Assembly: GCF_009674725.1 (NCBI RefSeq)
Contig: NZ_WKKH01000009.1
Coordinates: 1-64,000 of the forward strand
Length of the DNA stretch: 64,000 bases
Source: Pedobacter petrophilus
GTDB lineage: Bacteria > Bacteroidota > Bacteroidia > Sphingobacteriales > Sphingobacteriaceae
Reading direction: 5' to 3'
This document shows positions 36,322-43,166 of this stretch, one piece after another; position 1 is the stretch's first letter, and every line of letters starts with the position of its first letter. The position numbers were made by a program, and so were the translations under genes. The notes beneath the pieces were generated by a model that was not told where the DNA came from, made no database searches, and saw nothing but the letters and a program-made list of their open reading frames with translations.

Positions 36322-36684
36322 TTAGTTATTGGTAAGTGCATTCACTTTTTGCAACATATCAGTCATGTTAAATGGTTTTTCCAGATAATCATCGGGGTGA
36401 TATTGTTGGGAGGCAATGTAATTTTCATTATAACGTGCAGATGCCATAATTACGGGAATGTTCCGGGTTTCCTCGTTCAGTCTTAGCTCTTTAAAAACAG
36501 CACGCCCATCCATGCCGTTCAGCATAATATCCAGAATAATCAGGTCAGGATGGTAATCTTTAATTGTCTTAAATATATATCTTGGCGAGAGTAAGGGGTA
36601 AACATCATATTGTTCTGCCTCTAATGCAAGCTGAAATACTTCCAAGATATCAGGATCATCATCTACAACTAAAATTCTTTTCAC
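36322..36684 (-). CDS. Single-domain response regulator (CheY-like receiver)
   Basis: 120 residues from the GTG at 36684, which gives the standard beginning 'MKRILVVDDDPDILEVF'; a TTG three codons upstream is the alternative. The acidic pocket, phospho-Asp ('LIILDIMLNGMDG'), the Ser/Thr position ('VIMASAR') and the Lys ('DYLEKPF') are all present. There is no output domain, so it must act by protein contact or as a phosphorelay sink. No histidine kinase is adjacent. It is followed after 3 bp by the beta-barrel gene. Confidence 0.9.
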   Translation of the reverse strand: MKRILVVDDDPDILEVFQLALEAEQYDVYPLLSPRYIFKTIKDYHPDLIILDIMLNGMDGRAVFKELRLNEETRNIPVIMASARYNENYIASQQYHPDDYLEKPFNMTDMLQKVNALTNN

Positions 36685-36777
36685 AACGGACAATCAATTA
36701 ATAACTAAGTGGACTATCCTAATACAAAGTATTAGTTAGAATGTTTCACTGAATAGAGAAAATTACATATGCAATGG

Positions 36778-37512
36778 TTAATCCTTCAAACGATTGTTTT
36801 CTACGAACTGCTCGAACCGTTCTTTATGATCGGCAGCAACCTCGTATAATCTTTCGCCGGATAATAAAATTTGATCATCCAATACACTTATAATATGGCT
36901 TTTGGCAATGGTGATATGTTCGCTAATTTCTATAAAAGCCAGATTCCTTTTTAACAAGGTAATCATTTTAGCAAAGTTGATCCGGGGAGCGGAGAAAGAG
37001 TGATGGAGGGTTATGAAGTTAATTTCATTCTCTAAATGCTCGATTGAGACTAAATCGTTGAGGTCAATTCGCATTAAATCTTCGCCATTTTCAGGCGAAG
37101 GCAGATAGAAAAACTGATCTTCAAAAACCGGGAAAATGGTATGTGCTGTTGAGCCTGCCGGATAAAGGCTGTTAATCGCTTTTGCAAAATGTAAAATTGA
37201 ATAAGGCTTTAGCAGATAAGCATCTGCCTCTACTTTAAAAGCATCAAGCGCATACCTGGGATGTGCGGTGGTAAAAATAAGGTGTTCTGCTTTTTGTCTG
37301 AGCAAGCCAGCCAGCGCTATGCCGGAAAGAGATGGCATTTCAATATCAATAAAAATAATGTCTACAGGTTCAGCGACGGATATTTCACTGAGTGCTAAAA
37401 GCGGCTCTGTAAAGGTTTGCCTGAGCTCCAGTTCTGGAAATTTGTCTATGTAAGAGATTAAATTTTCAAGCGAATGAAAATCATCATCAATCGCGATGCA
37501 ACTTATTGCCAT
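36778..37512 (-). CDS. LytTR-family response regulator
   Basis: 244 residues. The N-terminal receiver (about 1-120) has the acidic 'IAIDDDFHSLENLISYID', phospho-Asp in 'IIFIDIEMPSLSG', Thr in 'LIFTTAHPRYAL' and Lys in 'AYLLKPYS'. The C-terminal 110 residues follow the LytTR pattern (beta strands with 'LNDLVSIEHLENEINFITLH' and 'FIEISEHITIAKSHIISV'), which binds DNA through loops. It usually pairs with a LytS/YehU-type histidine kinase in Bacteroidota, but none is adjacent, so it is an orphan here. Confidence 0.92.
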   Translation of the reverse strand: MAISCIAIDDDFHSLENLISYIDKFPELELRQTFTEPLLALSEISVAEPVDIIFIDIEMPSLSGIALAGLLRQKAEHLIFTTAHPRYALDAFKVEADAYLLKPYSILHFAKAINSLYPAGSTAHTIFPVFEDQFFYLPSPENGEDLMRIDLNDLVSIEHLENEINFITLHHSFSAPRINFAKMITLLKRNLAFIEISEHITIAKSHIISVLDDQILLSGERLYEVAADHKERFEQFVENNRLKD

Positions 37513-37838
37513 TTTTTGAGGTTTAGATTATTGCAAATTACGATTTAGCAGAGTTAATAGAAAAAAAATTCGTTAGTAATAACAATGATCTCTTAAAGGG
37601 TAAACAGAGGCTTATGTTGGTTTAATGAACGCGTAATTGAAGCTTAAATTATGGTTAAATATATTGTTTCCATCAAGGTGGCTGTTCACGCGGTGTTCAT
37701 TTTCAAAGTAACTATTATATAGAACTGGTAAATGTTTTTAAAAATGAATAAAATTATTAGATTTAATTACTTGTAATACAGTATATTAGATTTTGCTTAA
37801 ACTACATCAATCCCTGTGAAAACCTAAGCCATAAGCTC
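37513..37838. other. Divergent intergenic region (LytTR regulator / 88-residue protein)
   Basis: 326 bp separating two divergent starts. It is AT-rich and should hold both promoters. No exact TAnnTTTG box at good spacing could be placed; near-matches (GCAAATTACGA at about 37543, TAGATTTTGC at about 37788) are one base off in spacing. No gene, strong hairpin or repeat was seen. Confidence 0.4.
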
Positions 37839-38105
37839 ATGAAAAATAAAATCAGTAGATTAAATGTCTCTATTACCAATAAAGTGATAGAACTTCAGGA
37901 GCGTGGATATGACTGCGACTTTTTACTTCTTAACAACGGAAACTTGCTTTGCATGCAGACAAACACAAAACATCTGCTAAGCAGTGTTTCTATTAACATG
38001 ATGGAACATGGATTTGATTTCTTCAGCCAGAGTTACAAAAACGTACACACTATCGAAACCGGAAACGGCGAAAGGGGAGTGCTGCTTACGGAAACAGTGC
38101 TTTAA
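37839..38105 (+). CDS. Small protein of unknown function
   Basis: 88 residues, with no signal peptide or membrane segment. It has a basic helical start ('SRLNVSITNKVIELQERGYD'), a beta section ('CDFLLLNNGNLLCMQT') and a C-terminal part with 'VHTIETGNGERGVLLTE'. Composition and codon use look like a real gene. I recognise it only as a type of short protein seen in Sphingobacteriaceae; no domain is known to me. It has 256 bp of non-coding DNA before the carotenoid regulator, so it is probably a separate transcript. Confidence 0.65.
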   Translation: MKNKISRLNVSITNKVIELQERGYDCDFLLLNNGNLLCMQTNTKHLLSSVSINMMEHGFDFFSQSYKNVHTIETGNGERGVLLTETVL

Positions 38106-38361
38106 ACGATAACTTAGGTTTAGATATTATACCGGAAGACTAAATAAACAGGGCAATTTTACCACTAATGCAGATAGGATAAATTGCGTTTGCCACAAAC
38201 TATCAAAACTATTACAATTGCTAAGTTTACGCCTGAAATTGGCCTCTTCATATTGATAGCGGGCAACATGGGAAGTAGTATTCCTAGCAGGTGTGAACAA
38301 ACGGTCCAAAACTTTTGAATATATTTTCTGTTTAGATTTTATTGGATATATTTAAACAAAA

Positions 38362-39255
38362 ATGAGTTATACCATTTCAGATCTGGAGAGAATTTCGGGG
38401 ATACAATCTCACACCATCAGGATTTGGGAGCATCGGTATAAGGCATTGGTTCCACATCGGTCGCAGGGTAACACCCGGGTTTATGATGATGGGCATTTAA
38501 AAAAACTGCTCAATATTGTTAGCCTGAATGAATCAGGTTACAAAATTTCTAAAATCTGCAGTTTATCTGATCAGGCAGTTGAAGAATTATTAGCCGAACA
38601 ACAAAGTAATCTATCAGATGATAAGTTAACCGAATTTTATCTTTCGAGATTGATTAAGCATGGCTTATCTTATCATGAAAGTGAATTTAACTCCATTATT
38701 GAAGAAGGCTTTCAGAAGTTAGGTGTGGCGCAGGTTTACCGCCGCGTGATTTATCCTTTACTGGTTCGCCTGGGGATCATGTGGCGAAAAAATCATATTT
38801 GTCCTGCTCATGAACATTTTATGGCAAATATAATCCGTAAAAAGCTGTGCGCTGCAACCAACGATCTTGTATCACCTGATGGAGATAGCCCCACATGGCT
38901 GCTATTTTTGCCAGAAGACGAAGATCATGAAATTGGCTTGCTGTTCGCAGATTATATCCTTCGCTTAAACAATCAGAAAGTAATCTATTTAGGCAGTAAA
39001 GTTCCAGTCGAGTCAATTAAAAATGTATTGTCCACGCTCAAGGTAAATCACCTTTTGACTTTTTTAGTGGGCGCAAGGCTTACGAATTCTGCACAAAAAT
39101 ATATTGCTGAATTATCTGCCTTATGCATGTCGGCTCAAATTCACCTGGCTGGAAATCAGCAGGTGATCACCAAACTTAAACACATCGGCCACATCAATTG
39201 CTTAAAATCTCTTGATGATTTTGAATTTACCATCCAACATCCCAACCATATATGA
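38362..39255 (+). CDS. MerR-family regulator with cobalamin-binding domain (CarH/LitR-like)
   Basis: 297 residues. The N-terminal MerR helix-turn-helix is clear ('YTISDLERISGIQSHTIRIW', then 'RVYDDGHLKKL'). Residues 100-165 form the B12-binding helical bundle with the Wx9EH signature (Trp141, Glu151, His152). The C-terminal Rossmann-like domain has an (E/D)xHxxG motif with His189 ('EDHEIG'), the expected lower cobalt ligand. In CarH, adenosylcobalamin makes the protein a light-sensitive repressor of carotenoid genes. Here the residue after the signature Trp is Arg142, where CarH has the His that binds cobalt after light exposure. Its stop overlaps the crtB start by 4 bp, so it likely regulates its own operon. 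Confidence 0.9.
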   Translation: MSYTISDLERISGIQSHTIRIWEHRYKALVPHRSQGNTRVYDDGHLKKLLNIVSLNESGYKISKICSLSDQAVEELLAEQQSNLSDDKLTEFYLSRLIKHGLSYHESEFNSIIEEGFQKLGVAQVYRRVIYPLLVRLGIMWRKNHICPAHEHFMANIIRKKLCAATNDLVSPDGDSPTWLLFLPEDEDHEIGLLFADYILRLNNQKVIYLGSKVPVESIKNVLSTLKVNHLLTFLVGARLTNSAQKYIAELSALCMSAQIHLAGNQQVITKLKHIGHINCLKSLDDFEFTIQHPNHI

Positions 39256-40088
39256 AAGAAATATTTGATCAGCTATCAGAAGATTTCAGCAAACTCACCA
39301 CTAAGCGTTACAGCACCAGCTTTTCGTTAGGTATATATTTCTTAGGAAAGGAATTGCGGAAGCCTATTTATTCCATTTACGGGTTCGTTCGCTTTGCAGA
39401 TGAAATTGTAGACAGTTTTCACGATTATGACAAAAAATATTTACTAAAGAAATTCAAGGAAGATACTTTCGAAGCGATCGCGCTTGGGATTAGTTTGAAT
39501 CCCATTTTAAATGCATTTCAGAAAGTAGTTAATCAATATCAAATTGATCATGAATTGATTTCGCTCTTCTTAAACAGCATGGAAATGGATTTACTGGAAA
39601 CCACCTATACGCCGGAATTATATGGTGAATATATTTTAGGTTCTGCTGAAGTGGTAGGACTGATGTGTTTGAAAGTTTTTACCAGTGGTGATGAATCAGA
39701 ATACCAGCGTTTAAAACCTTATGCCATGAAGTTGGGTTCCGCATTTCAAAAAATCAATTTCCTAAGAGATGTAAAGGCAGATTATCAGAGCCTCAACCGC
39801 TGCTATTTTCCTAATGTGAACCTTAATAAATTCTGTGATTTGGATAAACGTGCGATCGAAAAGGAAATTGAGGATGAATTTACAGAAGCTTTGATTGGAA
39901 TTAAGATGTTGCCAATCAGTTCAAGAAATGGGGTATATCTATCTTATGTGTATTATAAAAAGCTTTTTTGTAAAATTAAAGGTTTGAGCGCAGAGAAAAT
40001 CATGACCGAAAGAATTCGAATTTCAAATCACCTGAAAATTGGGTTAATGTTCGATTCGATGATCAGACATAAGTTGAACGTGATTTAG
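39252..40088 (+). CDS. crtB: Phytoene/squalene synthase family protein
   Basis: 278 residues. This enzyme joins two geranylgeranyl diphosphates head-to-head to make phytoene, the first committed carotenoid step. The first Asp-rich motif is 'FADEIVDSFHDYD' and the second is 'NFLRDVKADYQSLNRCYFP', both intact. 'TTKRYSTSFSLGIYFLGKEL' at the N-terminus is typical. It is coupled to the regulator upstream by a 4-bp overlap and followed 5 bp later by idi. Phytoene synthase is chosen over squalene synthase from this context. No phytoene desaturase (crtI) is found in the window. Confidence 0.92.
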   Translation: MKEIFDQLSEDFSKLTTKRYSTSFSLGIYFLGKELRKPIYSIYGFVRFADEIVDSFHDYDKKYLLKKFKEDTFEAIALGISLNPILNAFQKVVNQYQIDHELISLFLNSMEMDLLETTYTPELYGEYILGSAEVVGLMCLKVFTSGDESEYQRLKPYAMKLGSAFQKINFLRDVKADYQSLNRCYFPNVNLNKFCDLDKRAIEKEIEDEFTEALIGIKMLPISSRNGVYLSYVYYKKLFCKIKGLSAEKIMTERIRISNHLKIGLMFDSMIRHKLNVI

Positions 40089-40093
40089 GCTGG

Positions 40094-40606
40094 ATGGAAG
40101 AACGGGTAATTCTTGTAGATATAAATGATTCGCCAATAGGAGAAATGGGAAAACTGGAGGCACACCAGAAAGGCGAACTGCACCGTGCATTCTCTATCTT
40201 TATTTTTAATTCTAAAGGTGAACTGCTGCTTCAGCAACGGGCTTTAGATAAATATCATTCCGGCGGATTGTGGACCAATACCTGCTGCAGTCACCAGCGG
40301 CCGGGAGAAGACAATCTCGATGCCGCCAATCGGCGTCTGATGGAGGAGATGGGAATGAAGGTCAATCTAACCGGGGTGTTTAATTTTACCTATAGAGCCG
40401 AGTTTGAAAACGGCCTGATTGAGCATGAATTTGATTATGTTTTCTTTGGGAAATCAGATCTTTTGCCAGTCATCAATAAGGAGGAAGTGGAACACTATAA
40501 ATATATAAGTATGGATTTGCTTGAGAAAGAACTTTTACATCACCAGAACCATTATACCCCGTGGTTAAAGATCTGTTTAGATAGGGTAATTGAGCAGTTA
40601 AAATAG
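40094..40606 (+). CDS. idi: Isopentenyl-diphosphate delta-isomerase type 1
   Basis: 170 residues, a Nudix-fold enzyme that interconverts IPP and DMAPP. The catalytic Cys is in 'TNTCCSHQRPGE' and the catalytic Glu region is 'EFENGLIEHEFDYVF'; 'ANRRLMEEMGM' is the modified Nudix box. Its start is 5 bp after crtB, making it part of the same operon. It balances the two C5 units needed for carotenoid synthesis. The operon ends just after it with a hairpin. Confidence 0.96.
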   Translation: MEERVILVDINDSPIGEMGKLEAHQKGELHRAFSIFIFNSKGELLLQQRALDKYHSGGLWTNTCCSHQRPGEDNLDAANRRLMEEMGMKVNLTGVFNFTYRAEFENGLIEHEFDYVFFGKSDLLPVINKEEVEHYKYISMDLLEKELLHHQNHYTPWLKICLDRVIEQLK

Positions 40607-40621
40607 CTGGTAAAACAAAAA

Positions 40622-40651
40622 ACGGGCATACAGCCTAAGCCATATACCCGT
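40622..40651 (+). terminator. Hairpin after the carotenoid operon
   Basis: An imperfect stem, ACGGGCATA with TATACCCGT, lies 15 bp past the idi stop codon. The T-tract is weak (TATCTAAATT), so it is a tentative terminator. Confidence 0.45.
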
Positions 40652-40947
40652 ATCTAAATTAACGCTCTCGGAAGCAAATATAGGGTTAGTTGACCGATAT
40701 TTCCAAATTGCTTAACATTTTTTTTACTTTAAGATTATATTGAAAACTGTTAGATTAAGCTGTTATTGTCTTAATGTATTATATGTTAAGCAGTTATGTC
40801 TAAACTTAATTTCTGATTTCTTTGAGTGCTGCGAAAATATTTTATGCTATTGTTAAAATAAAACTAAGATTTTATCCTTTATTGATTCAAAAATTGTCAT
40901 TAAATTATAAGCTGCTCTGCTTCCTGAAAAGATCGGCACGCATTACA
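40652..40947. other. Gene-free stretch between idi and the KTSC gene
   Basis: About 300 bp, very AT-rich. Reading frames are short and show no protein-like composition. No repeat, RNA-like structure or strong promoter match was found. Confidence 0.45.
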
Positions 40948-41151
40948 TTAGCAATCTTCAAGTTTTTGAAATTTAAACTTTTCTTTAATATGGTAGTTGA
41001 AATATCTGCCTTTAGATGTAGCCGCTTTGAATAATTTAAAAGTTCGTTCGGGAACATTTGTATATTGGTAAACCAATCCTGTTACAAACGTAATCGTTAA
41101 CAATTTTGATTCCGGCTGATAGCTAAAATATTTGATGACGGACGAAGGCAT
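40948..41151 (-). CDS. KTSC domain protein
   Basis: 67 residues. The whole protein is one KTSC domain: 'SSVIKYFSYQPESKLLTITF', 'GLVYQYTNVPERTFKLFKAA' and 'SKGRYFNYHIKEKF'. The domain is found alone or fused to nucleases and lysyl-tRNA synthetase; its function is not known. It stands alone about 40 bp upstream of the adjacent minus-strand membrane protein gene's stop codon, so the two might be co-transcribed. Confidence 0.88.
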   Translation of the reverse strand: MPSSVIKYFSYQPESKLLTITFVTGLVYQYTNVPERTFKLFKAATSKGRYFNYHIKEKFKFQKLEDC

Positions 41152-41189
41152 ATTTTATAATCAAGATTTCTCAATCAATAATCCGGCTT

Positions 41190-41570
41190 TTAATCTGCAT
41201 GTAATTCAGATTCTTCTTTTGCCACCCTAATTTTTTCTTTTTTCAAATCAATCCGGATGATATTATATAAGCTCATGTAAACGTTGGCAATCCATACAAT
41301 TGAAAAGAATGAGATAATATAACCCCGCCAATCCTGATAGAGGAGGGTATAATTGGTGATCAGCAGAATAATAATAGTTACATAATGACTGAAGCAATAT
41401 TCACAGGTAAAAACGTAGAAAAATTTTCTTTTTACCAAACGTTCGCCGTGTTTTGATCGATCGACGCAAAATTCCCTTGCCTCCCTGAAAATTTCTTCTT
41501 TGGTAACCGTCCAGGCAATGCAGGCTACAGGAATGGCCAATATGAAAAGATAATAAATATGTGATTCCAT
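41190..41570 (-). CDS. Conserved membrane protein with CxxC motif
   Basis: 126 residues from the ATG at 41570, chosen because the first membrane helix then begins at once ('YYLFILAIPVACIAWTV'); an in-frame ATG at 41636 would add 22 basic residues. Two or three further helices follow. A short loop carries 'FTCEYCFSHYVT', and the DUF1360 family has a comparable Cys-x-x-Cys at the start of a helix. The C-terminal tail is charged ('IDLKKEKIRVAKEESEL'). I do not recognise a function, and relation to DUF1360 is only a suggestion. Confidence 0.65.
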   Translation of the reverse strand: MESHIYYLFILAIPVACIAWTVTKEEIFREAREFCVDRSKHGERLVKRKFFYVFTCEYCFSHYVTIIILLITNYTLLYQDWRGYIISFFSIVWIANVYMSLYNIIRIDLKKEKIRVAKEESELHAD

Positions 41571-41679
41571 AGAAAGGATAAATTGTTTCAGTAATAACCT
41601 TCTAGCCTTGCAAATGTTTAGCATACGACTAAACATTTTATGGGTTGAGCTGTTAGCTAAGTATTCAATTTAGAATATT

Positions 41680-41868
41680 ATGGAAAGATCAGAAATAACA
41701 GACCTTCTGGAGATTATTAATCAGCAGGTAAGTTCTGCCATTTTGGGCGGAAGAGACGATGATTATGAAGAACTGGAAAGCATGGGTTTAATTATTATTC
41801 ACCGGGAAGCGGTTCAGTGGTCAGCCTCGATCACACCTGCAGGTATTGCTTACCTTGGACACGACTAA
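41680..41868 (+). CDS. Small protein of unknown function
   Basis: 62 residues, acidic, without signal peptide. The sequence is helical at first ('ITDLLEIINQQVSSAIL'), then 'DDDYEELESMGLIIIH' and a terminal 'ASITPAGIAYLGHD' that resembles the last helix-wing part of small winged-helix proteins. It sits 108 bp before the HipA-like kinase on the same strand, with a promoter-like box in between, so it is probably not in that operon. No family recognised. Confidence 0.5.
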   Translation: MERSEITDLLEIINQQVSSAILGGRDDDYEELESMGLIIIHREAVQWSASITPAGIAYLGHD

Positions 41869-41914
41869 AGCAAAAAGGCTGACAATCTTTAACCTGATTA
41901 TTGATTTAATCTGT

Positions 41915-41922
41915 TAAATTTG
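41915..41922 (+). promoter_or_regulatory. Candidate -7 promoter box for the HipA-like operon
   Basis: TAAATTTG matches TAnnTTTG exactly, 54 bp before the ATG at 41977. It overlaps a possible TTG start at 41920, which supports using the downstream ATG. Confidence 0.4.
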
Positions 41923-41976
41923 CCGCAAGTCTGGAATGAGCATAATTTCAAATTATATGCCATTCCGGTTACACTT

Positions 41977-42768
41977 ATGGACGATTTGCAACTCAGAACC
42001 GTTAACGTTACCCGATATGTTACGCCTTTACGCGAAGGTGGCTCGATGCCAGCCATCGCTGAAGCGGATGATGGTTTTTTATATGTTTTAAAGTTTCGCG
42101 GTGCAGGACAAGGTCCGCGGGCATTAATTGCTGAATTAATTGGCGGTGAAATTGCCCGGATATTAGGCTTGCGCGCACCAGAACTGGTTTTTGCCAGTTT
42201 AGATGAGGCTTTCGGCAGAACCGAACCTGATGAAGAAATTCAGGATCTTTTGAAAGCAAGTGTAGGTCTGAACCTGGCATTACATTACCTCTCGGGAGCG
42301 ATCACTTTCGATGCAACCGTAACAACAGTAGATCCTAAACTTGCATCTCAGATTGTATGGTTAGATTGTTTTTTAACCAATATGGATCGTACCTGCCGGA
42401 ACACCAACATGTTGGTTTGGCATAAAGAATTGTGGCTGATTGATCATGGTGCCGCATTATATTTTCACCACTCCTGGCAAAATTGGGAAGAACAGGCCAT
42501 TCGTCCTTTCAGCTTAGTAAAAGATCATGTACTACTCCCTTGGGCATCAGAACTTGAACTGGCAGACCAGGAATTTCGTTCGATACTAAATATCGAAAAA
42601 ATTAATGCCGTAATTGATTTAATCCCGGATGGTTGGCTGGAGGGAGAAACAAGCTTCCCAACAAAGGAAGCGCACCGGAAAGCTTATGCTTATTTCCTGG
42701 AAACCAGACTCAACCATTCTCATATATTTTTAAAAGAAGCACAGCATGCAAGAGAAATACTTATTTGA
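41977..42768 (+). CDS. HipA-family kinase-like protein
   Basis: 263 residues from the ATG at 41977; a TTG at 41920 would overlap the promoter-like box. This is the short HipA-like family (PF20613 type), lacking the N-subdomain of the HipA toxin. Kinase elements are present: Lys39 in 'FLYVLKFRG', the catalytic loop with Asp137, Asn142 and Asn144 ('TNMDRTCRNTNML'), and metal-binding Asp156 in 'LIDHGAA'. HipA phosphorylates glutamyl-tRNA synthetase; for this branch no target is known. It overlaps the DUF3037 gene by 23 bp, and no HipB-like antitoxin is present, so it is not a classic toxin-antitoxin pair. Confidence 0.88.
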   Translation: MDDLQLRTVNVTRYVTPLREGGSMPAIAEADDGFLYVLKFRGAGQGPRALIAELIGGEIARILGLRAPELVFASLDEAFGRTEPDEEIQDLLKASVGLNLALHYLSGAITFDATVTTVDPKLASQIVWLDCFLTNMDRTCRNTNMLVWHKELWLIDHGAALYFHHSWQNWEEQAIRPFSLVKDHVLLPWASELELADQEFRSILNIEKINAVIDLIPDGWLEGETSFPTKEAHRKAYAYFLETRLNHSHIFLKEAQHAREILI

Positions 42769-43129
42769 GTACGCTGTGATTCGTGTAATGCCGAGGGTAG
42801 AACGCGAAGAGTTTATTAACGTTGGTATCATTTTATTTTGCGCGAAGAAAAAGTTCCTGAATAGTGTGTTCTTTTTGAATGAAAAAAAGATAAAAGCCTT
42901 CTGTTCCGAAATAGGTCTGGATGATTTAACCGCAAATCTAAACGCTTTTCAAAGAATAAGTTTAGGGGCAAAAGGCTCTGGCGCAATCGGCGAATATGAT
43001 CAGGCATCAAGATTCAGGTGGCTCACAGCAACCAGAAGTACAGTGGTACAATGCTCCAAAGTTCATCCTGGGTTTTGCACAGATGCACAACAAACCATGA
43101 TGAGACTTCACCACGAACTCGTTTTATAA
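42746..43129 (+). CDS. DUF3037 family protein
   Basis: 127 residues. It begins 'KYLFEYAVIRVMPRVEREEF', followed by 'INVGIILFC', which is the DUF3037 signature, and ends with a His/Met-rich helix ('QQTMMRLHHELVL'). No catalytic site is evident. DUF3037 genes are recurrent partners of short HipA-like kinase genes across phyla, and the 23-bp overlap here shows tight coupling. It might be a substrate, inhibitor or scaffold for the kinase; none of these is established. The helicase gene follows after 37 bp. Confidence 0.9.
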   Translation: MQEKYLFEYAVIRVMPRVEREEFINVGIILFCAKKKFLNSVFFLNEKKIKAFCSEIGLDDLTANLNAFQRISLGAKGSGAIGEYDQASRFRWLTATRSTVVQCSKVHPGFCTDAQQTMMRLHHELVL

Positions 43130-43166
43130 GAATTAAAATAACAAGTTAACGCCTAATCGAATTCAA

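Noticed and set aside
38127..38309. 60-codon minus-strand frame between the 88-residue gene and the CarH-like gene
   Set aside because: Composition and lack of any start context make it look random, and the region must hold the promoter of the carotenoid operon.
40822..41034. 70-codon plus-strand frame opposite the KTSC gene
   Set aside because: It overlaps the KTSC gene antisense, and its product is a random Lys/Phe/Leu-rich string.
41977..43129. Classic HipBA toxin-antitoxin system
   Set aside because: There is no HipB-like helix-turn-helix gene, and the kinase is the short type paired with DUF3037.
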